Assembly (NCBI GenBank): GCA_018057825.1 | Contig: JAGPCY010000006.1 | Location: forward strand, 226,221-290,220 | Origin: Kofleriaceae bacterium | GTDB lineage: Bacteria > Myxococcota_A > Polyangia > Haliangiales > Haliangiaceae | Length of the DNA: 64,000 bases | Direction: 5' to 3' | Shown here: in pieces, positions 15,406 through 24,900 of the stretch | Position numbering within the stretch: the stretch's first letter is position 1 | Layout: each line of letters starts with the position of its first letter | Position numbers and translations under genes: made by a program | The notes under the pieces: model-generated | The model's database searches: none | Seen by the model: only the letters and a program-made list of their open reading frames with translations | What the model was told of the DNA's origin: nothing

Positions 15406-18400
15406 CTACGCTGCCCTTTCGTCGTTCCAGACCTCGTCGCCGAGGTCGTCCATCACTTGCTTGAGCCGGCCGCCGAGGGCCTGATCGACGCCCTTCCAGC
15501 CGCCGGCGTTGGCGAAGGCGCCCTTGCGGAAGGCGTCCTCGTCGACCACGGTCTCGAGCTTCATCTGCTCGGCGATGCGCTCGAGCCACCGCCTCTGCGG
15601 GTTGGTCCAGGTGCCGGTGGCCAGCACCTTGGCGACCGCGCGGTCGACGCGCTGGGCGTAGGGCACGAGCGGCGAGCCCAGCGCGCGCTGGCGGATGAAC
15701 CCGATGATCGTCGCGGCGATGTCCTGGTTCTTCCAGTCCTTCCACGCCCGCTTGACGCTGGTCGGGGAGAAGCCGGCGGCGGTGAGCTTGGCCGAGAGCT
15801 CGGCGAGCTGGGCCCGGGTCAGGTCGCGCGGGCGGGTGCACACCACGCGCAGCGCGTCGAGCTGGTTGCGGTGGTCCTCGACGAAGCGGGTGAAGGCCTC
15901 GAGGTAGTCCTCGGGGCGGGTCTTGCCGTGGCCGTAGTCGTGCTCGACGGCGATCACCTCGTCGGCGTGGGGCGCGATGATCGCGGTCTTGCCGGTGCCG
16001 GGCGGCGCCGACAGGCGGTCGAGGAGCGGCACCAGCTCGGGCTTGGCGGTGAAGAGCGCGATCGCGCCGGCGGTGCCGGCGGTGTGCAGCACCTGGGGCA
16101 GCTCGGCGAGGGGCGCGCCGAGGGTGGCCTCGAGGGACTCGATGGTGGCGGCCAGGTCCTCGCTCGGCGTGGCCTTGGCGATGCGGCGGACCACGCGGCG
16201 CAGGCGCTCGACCACGTCGCGCAGGACCTCGTCGGCGTGGCTGCGGCCGGCGTCGTGGCCGGCGGCGGTGAGGGCGCGCGGATCGAGGAGCTCGGTCACC
16301 AGCTCGCGGGTGGTGCGGCTGACGTTCTTGACCAGCGGCTTCATCTCCGAGACCGGCGCCAGCACGTCGTACAGGCCGACCGCGTCGTAGATGTGGAAGG
16401 CCTCCTTGCCGATCTCGGGGCACAGCCGGGTGGCGCGGCCCAGCATCTGGTCGTAGAGGATGCGGCTCCGGATCCGGCGCAGGAAGACGATGTTCGAGAC
16501 CCGCGGCACGTCGACGCCGGTCGACAGCAGGTCGACGGTGACCGCGATCTTCGGCAGCGCCTCGTTCTTGAAGCGCGCGATGGCGTCGTCGACGCGATCG
16601 GTGGCGCCGGTGATCTTCTGGACCACGGCGTCGTCGATCGGACCCCAGGCCGCGGTCAGCGCGGCCTTGAGGATGGGGACCAGGCGCTCGGCGTGGTCGT
16701 CGTCGACGCAGAACACGATGGTCTTGGCCTCGCCGTGGGGGTCGAGGTGCTGGGCCAGCTCCTCGGCGACGGCGCGGTTGAAGCCATCGGTGATGACGGT
16801 GCGGTTGAAGCTCGCGACGTCGAACGCGAGCTCGTCGGGCAAGAGCGCGAGCTGGGTCTCGCCGCGGCCAAGGTAGGTCTCGACCTCGGCGCCCTTCTCG
16901 AACGTGATGCCGTACTTCGCCAGCCGGGTCGTGATGCGCACCGGCGGCTCATGATCGACCAGCCAGCCATCGGCGACCGCCTGGGGGTAGCTGTAGACGA
17001 AGACCGGCGCGCCGAAGATCTCCAGGGTGTGCTGGGCCGGAGTCGCGGTGAGGCCGATCTTCACGGCGTCGAAGTGATCGAGCACGCGGCGGTAGGTCGA
17101 GACGTAGTCCTCGAAGCCGCGCAGCTCTTGCTCGCCCTCGGTCATCTCGCGATCGAGGGTGTAGCCGCGGTGGCTCTCGTCGATGATGACGCAGTCGTAG
17201 CGATCGATCGGGACCGGGGGCTCGTCGGGCGACGACCACAGGATGCGCTTGACCATGCCCTGCACGGTGGCGACGTGGACCATGGTCTCCTTGGCCGGGG
17301 TGGCGCCGGCCAGGCCCATGACGTCGTAGTTCTGGGCGAAGGTCTGCAGGTTCTCGAGGCGCACCTCGTGGAAGGCATCGTAGGCCTGCTTGCCGAGGGT
17401 GCCGCGATCGACGAGGAACAAGACGCGGCGGAACCGCTGGCTCTTGAGCAGGCGATGGATGAGGCCGATGACCGTGCGGGTCTTGCCGGTGCCGGTGGCC
17501 ATCGCGACCAGGAGCGCGCGCTGGCCGCGGCCGAGGGCGGCCTCGACGGCGGTGATGGCGCGGACCTGGTAGGACCGCAGGTCGAGGGCCTGCTGGAGGG
17601 CGTCGGTCGGCTCGGCGGCGAGCTTGGCCTGGGCGGCGGCGGGATCGTGGGCGCGCAGGTGGAGCAGCGCCTCGGGGGTGTGCCAGCCGGTCAGCGCGCG
17701 CGGGTGGTTGGTCGGGTGACGCGCGTCGAGGAACCACACGCCGCTCTCGGTCTCGAGCTGGCGCAGGTACGGGCGGCCGTTGGTCGCGTACAGGAACGGC
17801 ACGTGGTAGCGGTCGGCGGTGGCGCTGCCGGTGGCGGCCAGCGTGGTCGACCAGCTCATCGGGCCTTCGGCGGCGTGGTCGGCGAGCGGCGGTGACAGGG
17901 TCGCGGCGAGGCCACGGGCGTAGCGCTTGGACTGCTCGAGCGTCGACGGGACCTTCTTGCCCTGCTTCTTGGCCTCGACGACGGCGTAGGGGACCAGGCC
18001 GATGAACAAGACGTAGTCGGCGCTGCCCTTGCCGTCGGCCTTGGTCCAGGTCGGCACCTCGGCGATCGCGCGGTGCTTGCCCTTCTCGGGGCGGGCGCCT
18101 GCGGCCCAGCGCAGCGCGCGGCTGTCGACCTCCCAGCCGGCGTCGCGGAGCTGGGCGTCGATGAGCACGCGGGTCTCGGCCTCGTCGAGCTCGGTGGCCT
18201 TGGCGGCGGCGGCGGACTGCTCGACGATGCGCTCGGTGGTCCCGGTGGGGGCCCGGGCGGCCTCGGCGGCGGCGGCCTCGACGAGCGCGGCCTGCGCGGC
18301 GGCGGCCTGCGTGAGGTCCTGCTCGTAGGCGTGGGCCAGCGTCTCCCATTCGCGGCGCTCGGCCTCGGCGGCGGCGCGCAGCGCGGCCTCCTCGTCGCGG

Positions 18401-18957
18401 CGCGCGGCCTCGGCCTCGAGGAGGAGCCGGGCCTTGTCGGCGTCGGCCTTGTGGGCGTCGGCCTCGGCCCGCGCCTTGGCCGCTTCGTCCCGGAGCGCGC
18501 GCAGGGTCGCGGTCGGGTCGGGCGGCGGCTGGTAGACCGGTGGCTTCCACGCGGTGCGGGCGTGGCTGTCGCCGAACGTGCGGTGGAACCAGCAGGCGAG
18601 CTTGAAGCCGACCTGCAGGCCGTTCAGGGCGTCCTGGTGATTGCCGACGAAGTCGTGGTTCGCCTTGTTCCCGGCCTTGCGCAGCACGTGGAAGATCTCG
18701 GCGATCTGATCGCGGACGATGCCGCGCTGCTCGAGGAGCCGCAGCAGATCGATCTGGTTGACCGCGCCGTCGCGCCCGTCGGGCATGAGGTTGGCGCGCG
18801 CCGCGGCGTAGCGCGCGAAGGCCTCGGCGAGCTGGCGCAGCGACACCAGGGTCAAGCTCGGATCGATCGCCAGCGTGCGCTCGGCCGCGGTGGCGAGGCG
18901 CAGGTACAGCGGCCCGTAGGGCGCGAGGAAGGCGAAGCTGGAGGCGGGGCTGTCCAT
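15406..18957 (-). CDS. hsdR: Type I restriction endonuclease/translocase subunit HsdR
   Basis: 1183 aa. Order: a DUF4145-like N-terminus (residues 1-130, with NKANHDFVG), an Ala/Glu-rich coiled coil (about 140-250), the HSDR_N nuclease domain with GSADYVLFIGLVPYAVVEAK (D...E-x-K, PD-(D/E)XK), then an SF2 helicase: Walker A ATGTGKT near 490, Walker B-type IIDESHRG near 590, GLTATPAQ motif III and a late GRATR motif VI. A type I R-subunit C-terminal domain with RAWKDWKNQDIAATIIGFIR follows. It translocates and cuts unmethylated DNA. First gene of the operon and divergent from the sigma-factor gene. No frameshift or missing motif seen, so the system is probably active. Confidence 0.96.
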   Translation of the reverse strand: MDSPASSFAFLAPYGPLYLRLATAAERTLAIDPSLTLVSLRQLAEAFARYAAARANLMPDGRDGAVNQIDLLRLLEQRGIVRDQIAEIFHVLRKAGNKANHDFVGNHQDALNGLQVGFKLACWFHRTFGDSHARTAWKPPVYQPPPDPTATLRALRDEAAKARAEADAHKADADKARLLLEAEAARRDEEAALRAAAEAERREWETLAHAYEQDLTQAAAAQAALVEAAAAEAARAPTGTTERIVEQSAAAAKATELDEAETRVLIDAQLRDAGWEVDSRALRWAAGARPEKGKHRAIAEVPTWTKADGKGSADYVLFIGLVPYAVVEAKKQGKKVPSTLEQSKRYARGLAATLSPPLADHAAEGPMSWSTTLAATGSATADRYHVPFLYATNGRPYLRQLETESGVWFLDARHPTNHPRALTGWHTPEALLHLRAHDPAAAQAKLAAEPTDALQQALDLRSYQVRAITAVEAALGRGQRALLVAMATGTGKTRTVIGLIHRLLKSQRFRRVLFLVDRGTLGKQAYDAFHEVRLENLQTFAQNYDVMGLAGATPAKETMVHVATVQGMVKRILWSSPDEPPVPIDRYDCVIIDESHRGYTLDREMTEGEQELRGFEDYVSTYRRVLDHFDAVKIGLTATPAQHTLEIFGAPVFVYSYPQAVADGWLVDHEPPVRITTRLAKYGITFEKGAEVETYLGRGETQLALLPDELAFDVASFNRTVITDGFNRAVAEELAQHLDPHGEAKTIVFCVDDDHAERLVPILKAALTAAWGPIDDAVVQKITGATDRVDDAIARFKNEALPKIAVTVDLLSTGVDVPRVSNIVFLRRIRSRILYDQMLGRATRLCPEIGKEAFHIYDAVGLYDVLAPVSEMKPLVKNVSRTTRELVTELLDPRALTAAGHDAGRSHADEVLRDVVERLRRVVRRIAKATPSEDLAATIESLEATLGAPLAELPQVLHTAGTAGAIALFTAKPELVPLLDRLSAPPGTGKTAIIAPHADEVIAVEHDYGHGKTRPEDYLEAFTRFVEDHRNQLDALRVVCTRPRDLTRAQLAELSAKLTAAGFSPTSVKRAWKDWKNQDIAATIIGFIRQRALGSPLVPYAQRVDRAVAKVLATGTWTNPQRRWLERIAEQMKLETVVDEDAFRKGAFANAGGWKGVDQALGGRLKQVMDDLGDEVWNDERAA

Positions 18958-19105
18958 GGCCGACGCGAGGCGGCAGTGTATCGCGGCGGCGCCGGCCCGG
19001 GCGGTCGGGCGCGGCGCCGGAGGGTCACCCCGGGCCGGCGAGGCGCGAGGAGCGCGACCGCGGGGCGGCTTGTCGAGGGCGCGCCTCGAAGGGCATGTTC
19101 GGCGG

Positions 19106-20158
19106 ATGGCACCGCCGACGCCGGCCGAGCTCGACGCCCACCGCCCGGCGTTGACCGGGCACGGCTATCGCATGTTGGGTTCGGCGAGCGACGCCGAGGA
19201 CGCGGTCCAGGAGACCTTGCTGCGCGCGTGGCGCGCGGCCGAGCGGTTCGAGGGGCGCGCGGCGCTGCGCACGTGGCTCTATCGGATCGCCACCAACGTC
19301 TGCCTCGACCTGCTGGGCGCCGACGCGCGGCGGGTGCGGCCCTACGAGCTGGGCGCGGCGATGGCCCTCGACGCCCCGGACCTGACCCAGCTCCCGGCCG
19401 AGCGCTGGGTCGAGCCGATCGCCGACGCGCGGGTGATCGACGCCGACGCCGGCCCCGGTGAGCGAGCGCTGGCGCGCGAGCGCGTCCGCCTGGCGTTCGT
19501 GGCGGCGCTCCAGCACCTGCCGCCGCGCCAGCGCGCCGCGCTCCTGTTGATGGAGGCCGGCGGGCTGTCGGTCGAGGAGGTCGCGGCGACGCTCGACACG
19601 ACGGTGGCGGCGGTGAACAGCGCGCTACAGCGCGCGCGGGCGACCCTGGCGTCGCGCGCCGCCGAGGCCGACGCCGCGTCGACGCCGGCCGACGCTGGGC
19701 TCGTGGATCGCTTCGTCTTGGCGTTCGAGCGCTACGACCTCGACGCGCTGGCTCGGCTCCTGTGCGAGGACGCCAGGCAGAACATGCCGCCGTACCGCAT
19801 GTGGCTGCAGGGGCGCGCGACGATCGCGGCCTGGATGGCCGGGCCCGGCGCGGGTTGCCGCGGGTCGCGGCTGGTGGTCGGGCACGCCTGCGGTGGCCTG
19901 GCCCTGGCCCAGTATCGGCGCGCGGCCGAGGTGCCGCGCGGCGGGCCCGAGGGTGGTCACGCGGCCTGGGCGTTGATCGTGCTGGAGGCCCGGGGCGGGG
20001 AGGCGAGGGGTGGCGAGGCCCGGGGTGGAGAGATCGCCGGGTTGACGTATTTCCTCGACGTCGAGCGCGCGTTCCCGCAGCTCGGGCTGCCGCTGGGCCT
20101 CGCCCCGGGGGCGCCGGCCCCCGCCGACGGTCCGTTCTTTTTGCCGCCGGACCGATGA
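19106..20158 (+). CDS. ECF-type sigma factor with SnoaL-like C-terminal domain
   Basis: A 350-aa RNA polymerase sigma-70-like factor. Sigma region 2 at about residues 15-75 (GYRMLGSASDAEDAVQETLL, then FEGRAALRTWLYRIATNVC) and region 4 at about 130-190 (LPPRQRAALLLMEAGGLSVE, then TVAAVNSALQRARATL). The C-terminal SnoaL/NTF2-like part (DRFVLAFERYDLDALARLL ... NMPPYRMWLQGRATIAAWM) is typical of the SigG/TIGR02960 group, where it controls activity in place of an anti-sigma factor. An insertion of three ARGGE repeats (about residues 295-309, from 15-bp tandem repeats) breaks this domain near its end. The VOC gene 54 bp downstream may be in the same unit. Confidence 0.9.
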   Translation: MAPPTPAELDAHRPALTGHGYRMLGSASDAEDAVQETLLRAWRAAERFEGRAALRTWLYRIATNVCLDLLGADARRVRPYELGAAMALDAPDLTQLPAERWVEPIADARVIDADAGPGERALARERVRLAFVAALQHLPPRQRAALLLMEAGGLSVEEVAATLDTTVAAVNSALQRARATLASRAAEADAASTPADAGLVDRFVLAFERYDLDALARLLCEDARQNMPPYRMWLQGRATIAAWMAGPGAGCRGSRLVVGHACGGLALAQYRRAAEVPRGGPEGGHAAWALIVLEARGGEARGGEARGGEIAGLTYFLDVERAFPQLGLPLGLAPGAPAPADGPFFLPPDR

Positions 20159-20212
20159 GTTTCGGCGCGGCGACCGGTCGAACGGACAGAACCTCATTTT
20201 TGGAGCCACTCG

Positions 20213-20632
20213 ATGTCCCTGACCCGCCCTCGCAAGGTCTTCGTCAACCTCCCGGTCGATGACCTGCCCCGCGCCAAGGCGTTCTTCGCCCACCTCGGCT
20301 TCGCGTTCAACGCCCAGTTCACCGATGACAACGCCGCCTGCATGATCCTCAGCGACGAGGGGTACGTGATGCTCCTGCGGCGCGAGTTCTTCCGCGGCTT
20401 CACCCAGCGAGCGGTGGCCGACGCGTCGTCGCCGACCGAGGTCTTGATCGCGCTGTCGTGCGACAGCCGAGCCGAGGTCGATCAGCTCGTCGAGCTCGCG
20501 CTGGCCCACGGGGGCACGGCGGCGATGCTAGCGATGGACCACGGCTTCATGTACGCGCGCTCGTTCTACGATCCGGACGGCCACCACTGGGAGGTCCTGT
20601 GGATGGACCCGGCCCACGTGCAGCCGACCTGA
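20213..20632 (+). CDS. VOC family protein, YaeR/PhnB-like
   Basis: A single-domain VOC protein of 139 aa: MSLTRPRKVFVNLPVDDLPR ... FFAHLGFAFNAQFTDDNAAC ... SFYDPDGHHWEVLWMDP. This form (paired beta-alpha-beta modules and a late DPDG-x-x-W-E-V motif) is the common 'glyoxalase/bleomycin resistance/extradiol dioxygenase' type; the true substrate is unknown. A GGAG ribosome site lies 6 bp before ATG. It follows the ECF sigma gene on the same strand, and such sigma-VOC pairs are frequent. Confidence 0.9.
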   Translation: MSLTRPRKVFVNLPVDDLPRAKAFFAHLGFAFNAQFTDDNAACMILSDEGYVMLLRREFFRGFTQRAVADASSPTEVLIALSCDSRAEVDQLVELALAHGGTAAMLAMDHGFMYARSFYDPDGHHWEVLWMDPAHVQPT

Positions 20633-20657
20633 CGCGAACGGCGCCCGCCGGCGCCGG

Positions 20658-21752
20658 TCAGAACAGCCGAGCCAGGACGTCGCCGGCGCGCACCGCCTCG
20701 GGGCCCGCGCCGCCGACGGCGTCGAGGACGGCGCGCAGGTCACCGCCGGTGGCGATGGCGGCGTCGAGGGCCTCGCGGCGATGGTGGGCGACGGCGACGA
20801 GCTCGCACCGGGCGTGACCCTGAGCGACGCACCGGACCTCGCGCATGGCCAGCGGGCGGCCCGAGGCGTGGGCGAGGAGCGCGCGCACGACGCCGCCGAG
20901 GAGCTGACAGCGCGGCTCGGCGCTGGCGCCGGCGGCCTCGGCCAGGGCCGAGCGCTCGAGGGTGATCACGGCGACGCCGCGCGCGACCGCGGCGGCCGAG
21001 GACACGTCGATGCGGACCTGGCCCCAGCCGTCTTGCTCGAGGTACGCGCTCACGAGCGCCATGGCCTCGTCGAGGGGCAGGTCGGCGAGCCGGCGATCGC
21101 GGCGCTCGAGGAGCTCGGCGTCGAGATCGATCGCGGCCAGGCGGCCCCAGCGCAGGCCCCACTCGGCGGCGAACAGGCTCCAGCCCTGGGGCGCGATCTT
21201 GTCCCAGGTCAGGCGCAGCGCGCGCAGCGCCGCGACCGGCAACACGACCACGCGCTGCTCGCCGTCGTCGCGGCGGATGCCCAGCGCGTCCTCGCCCGGG
21301 ACCAGCTCGGCCTGGCGCGGCGCCGCGACGGGCGCGAAGGCCGGCCGCGGCGGGCGGAAGCGCAGGCGGTTGATGCACAGGTAGAAGCGGCCCGGGGTCG
21401 GCGCGCGCACCAGCTCGACGTCGACCTCCTGGGCGCCGAACTTGAAGTCGAAGACGTAGGGGAACGACAGGCGCGGCTCGCCGCCGCGGACGAAGGCCGT
21501 GAACCGCCCGAGGAACTCCGGGGTCGCGGTGCACGGCGCGATCTCCTTGAAGAACCCGCGGCCGAGGACCTTGCTGCGGTCGAGGCGGGCCAGCCGCGCC
21601 TCGGCCAGGTTGTAGCGGAGGATCGTGCCGCTGGCGTCGAGGCACACGACGCCGAAGGGCACCTCGTCGAGCTGCGCGTCGTCGTAGCGGTCGAGGGCCA
21701 GGAGATCGATGCCGGCCTCGGTCAGGCCGGCGATGGGCGGCGCGATGGTCAC
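20658..21752 (-). CDS. Photoactive yellow protein-like PAS domain fused to V4R domain
   Basis: 364 aa from a GTG start. Residues 23-125 align without gaps (offset of 5) with photoactive yellow protein as I remember it: DAQLDEVPFGVVCLDASGTI, then LRYNLAEARLARLDRSKVLG, then GFFKEIAPCTATPEFLGRF. The PYP chromophore-site residues Tyr42, Glu46 and Cys69 correspond to Y47, E51 and C74, all kept; Thr50 and Arg52 are Ala and Leu. Downstream residues about 195-345 look like a V4R sensor domain (ends MREVRCVAQGHARCELVAV). PYP binds p-coumaric acid on the Cys; V4R domains bind small molecules or metals. A light or ligand sensor with no output domain of its own is the likely role. It is divergent from the subtilase gene. 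Confidence 0.8.
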   Translation of the reverse strand: MTIAPPIAGLTEAGIDLLALDRYDDAQLDEVPFGVVCLDASGTILRYNLAEARLARLDRSKVLGRGFFKEIAPCTATPEFLGRFTAFVRGGEPRLSFPYVFDFKFGAQEVDVELVRAPTPGRFYLCINRLRFRPPRPAFAPVAAPRQAELVPGEDALGIRRDDGEQRVVVLPVAALRALRLTWDKIAPQGWSLFAAEWGLRWGRLAAIDLDAELLERRDRRLADLPLDEAMALVSAYLEQDGWGQVRIDVSSAAAVARGVAVITLERSALAEAAGASAEPRCQLLGGVVRALLAHASGRPLAMREVRCVAQGHARCELVAVAHHRREALDAAIATGGDLRAVLDAVGGAGPEAVRAGDVLARLF

Positions 21753-21806
21753 GCAGCTGAGACGCCGCCGGGCGCGCCCGGTTACTGCGAGGCGGGTTGG
21801 CTGGCC

Positions 21807-21891
21807 GGGGGCGGGATCGAGGTCGGGGGCGGGATCGAGGTCGGGGGCGGGGTCGGGGCGTTGCGCGATCTGGACGCGTTGCGCGATCTGG
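21807..21891. repeat. 18-bp and 16-bp tandem repeats in a divergent promoter region
   Basis: Three 18-bp units (GGGGGCGGGATCGAGGTC twice, then a diverged third), then two 16-bp units CGTTGCGCGATCTGG(A/C) with a further diverged copy near 21909. They lie between the PYP-V4R start and the subtilase start, so they may affect either promoter. Confidence 0.85.
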
Positions 21892-21995
21892 CTGCCGAGC
21901 TGCCGACCGGGTTGCGCGATCCGGACCGAGGGCGGCCGCGGCGCGCGATCGCCGGGGGAGCGCGCGCGGCACGGCGATGGCAAGGCGCGGCCGGT

Positions 21996-24900
21996 ATGCG
22001 AAGGACCTCTGCGATCTTGGCCGCGCTGGCCGCGCTGGCGCTCGCCGCGTGTGGTGTCGAAGCACCCGCGCCGGCCACGCCCGACGCCGCCGGCTTGACC
22101 TCTGTCGATCCGCCGGGGGCCGCGGCGCCCGAGCTGGTTCCGGGCGAGCTCCTCGTCGAACTCACCGCCGCGCCACCGCTCGGACAGCCGCTGGTCCTCG
22201 GCGGCGTCGAGGTCACCCCGGTGTATCGCTTCGTCGGCGGCGCGTACCTGGTGCGGCTGACCGCGCTCGACCGCGCGCGGGTGGCGCTCGATCCGCACAG
22301 CGCGGTGGCGACCACCGAGGCGGCGCGGGCCGCGGTCGCGGTCGATCCGTCGGTGCGGCGGGTGTCGGTCGGCGCCGCGGTCGCGCTGTCGGCCGAGGTG
22401 TCGGATCCGGTCGCGCCGTTTCAGAGCTGGCACTACGGCCAGGTGCATGTCCCGCTGGCGTGGGACGTGACGATGGGCTCGCCATCGGTGCGCCTGGCGG
22501 CGATCGACACCGGCCAGACCGCCCACCCCGACCTGACGTGGTCGCCGGGCTGGGACGCGGTCGACGACGACGCCGATCCGACCAACCCGTTCACGTACCA
22601 CCACGGCACGATGGTCGCGGGGTTGATGGCGGCGCGGGCCAACAACGGGCGCGGCGGCGCCGGCGTGTGCAATGGCTGCTCGATCCGCGCGCTGCGCGCC
22701 GGGATCTGGACGACGTTGGGCCCCCGGGTCTCGCTTCCGGCCGCGGCCGTGGCCCTCGAGCGCGCGGCCGGGACCATCGACGGCGTTGCCGGCCCGCGCA
22801 CCGTCGACGTGGTCAACCTCAGCTTCAACACCATGACGTTCCGCTGCACCGATACCGATCTCGACGTCGAGGCGTTCCGCGACGCCGTGGCGCTCGCGCG
22901 GACCCGGGGCGTCGTGGTCGTGGTGTCGGCGGGCAACTTCGGGCCGGGCGTCACCGGCGCGATCTTCCCGGCCGACTGCCCCGACGTGATCGCGGTCGCG
23001 GCCTCGGCCGAGCAGAATCAGATCCCTGGCTATACCAGCCGCGGTCCGGGCGTCGATCTGGTGGCGCCCGGTGGCGGCTTCGCCGACGGCGTGTCGAGCA
23101 TGTTCGGCGCCGACGTGACCACGGAGACGACCGCGCCGTGCCCGCGGATCCCGGGGGACAGTGACCCCTACGTCGGCGAGCAGGGCATCGTGTCGAGCTG
23201 GTCGGTGGCGCGGAGCGGGCCGACGCTGGTCGCGGGCGATCACTGCTACCGCCGCTCGGCCGGCACGTCCTACGCGGCGCCCCACGTCGCTGGCGTGGCC
23301 GGGCTGATGCTGAGCGTACGTCCGAGCCTGACGCCGGTCCAGGTCGAGGCGCTCCTCAAGCTGACCGCCGGCGCGCCGGATCCGTGGTGGGGGCTGCAGT
23401 GCCCGAACGACGCCGAGTGCGGCGCCGGCCAGCTCCACGCCCAGAGCGCGGTCCTCGCCGCGAGCACCAGCGGCCCGATCGCCGCCGCCAGCCCGGGGCA
23501 TCTGCAGTTCGGGACGGTGACCGCGCCGACGACGCTCGACCTGAGCATCCAAAACGTCGGCTTCGCGACCTTGGCGCGCACGACCGCGGCGATGGAGCTG
23601 CGGGGCGACGCCGCGTTCTCCTTCGGCTACGCCAGCGGCGCGTGTACCAGCGGCACGAGCTGCGGGCGGACGTTCTCGGTGCCGGTCGGCGGCGCCGCCA
23701 CGGTGTCGATCCGCTGCGCGCCGGGGGGCGGCGGGGGACTGCGGTCAGCGATGTTGATCGTGCCGACGACCTCGGTCGGGGAGCTGCGCGTGCCGCTGTG
23801 GTGTACCCCAACCGGTGCGCCGAACGTCACCGCGGCGCCGACCAGCCTGGCGTTCGGCGACGTGCGCGTGGGCAGCAGCCGCGACCTGACCGTGACGCTG
23901 ACCAACACCGGCTCTGCGCCGGCGACCGTGACCGGGGCGACCGTGACCGGGACCGGGTTCAGCCGCGTGACCGCGGCGCCGACGACGATCGCGGCCGGCG
24001 GCGCGGCGATCGTGACGGTGCGGTGCGCGCCGACCGCGCGCGGCGTCCTGACCGGGACCCTGGCGGTGGCCAGCGACGGCGGCAACCCGACCGTGGCGCT
24101 GTCGTGCCGCGGCGTCGCGCCGATCGTCACTGCGGCGCCGACCAGCCTGGCGTTCGGCGACGTGCGGGTGGGCAGCAGCCGCGACCTGAACGTGACGGTC
24201 ACCAACAGCGGCGACGCGCCGGCGACCGTGACCGGGGCGACCGTGACCGGGACCGGGTTCAGCCGCGTGACTGCGGCGCCGACGACGATCGCGGCCGGCG
24301 GCGCGGCGATCGTGACGGTGCGGTGCGCGCCGACCGCGCGCGGCGCGCTGACCGGGACCCTGGCGGTGGCCAGCGACGGCGGCAACCCGACCGTGGCGCT
24401 GTCGTGCCGCGGCGTCGCGCCGATCGTCACTGCGGCGCCGATCAGCTTGGCGTTCGGCGACGTCCTGGTGGGCAGCAGCCGCGACCTGAACGTGACGGTC
24501 ACCAACAGCGGCGACGCGCCGGCGACCGTGACCGGGGCGACCGTGACCGGGACCGGGTTCAGCCGCGTGACCGTGGCGCCGACGACGATCGCGGCCGGCG
24601 GCGCGGCGATCGTGACGGTGCGGTGCACGCCGACCGCGCGCGGCGCGCTGACCGGGACCCTGGCGGTGGCCAGCGACGGCGGCAACCCGACCGTGGCGCT
24701 GTCGTGCCGCGGCGTCGCGCCGATCCTGGCGGCCTCGCCGAGCGCGGTCGACTTCGGCGACGTGCCGGTCGGCGACAGCGGCTATCGCTCGCTGGTGGTC
24801 ACCAACGTCGGTGACGCCGCGACCGTGGTCAGCGGCGCGACCGACCCCGGGCGACCGTTCACGGTTGACGTTTGGTCTGAGATCCTGGCCCCGGGCCAAA

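Noticed and set aside
13963..17895. 1310-aa open frame on the plus strand
   Set aside because: It is antisense to hsdM and hsdR, which have full motifs. The composition (Gly/Ala/Val/Glu/Arg) is the usual shadow of GC-rich genes.
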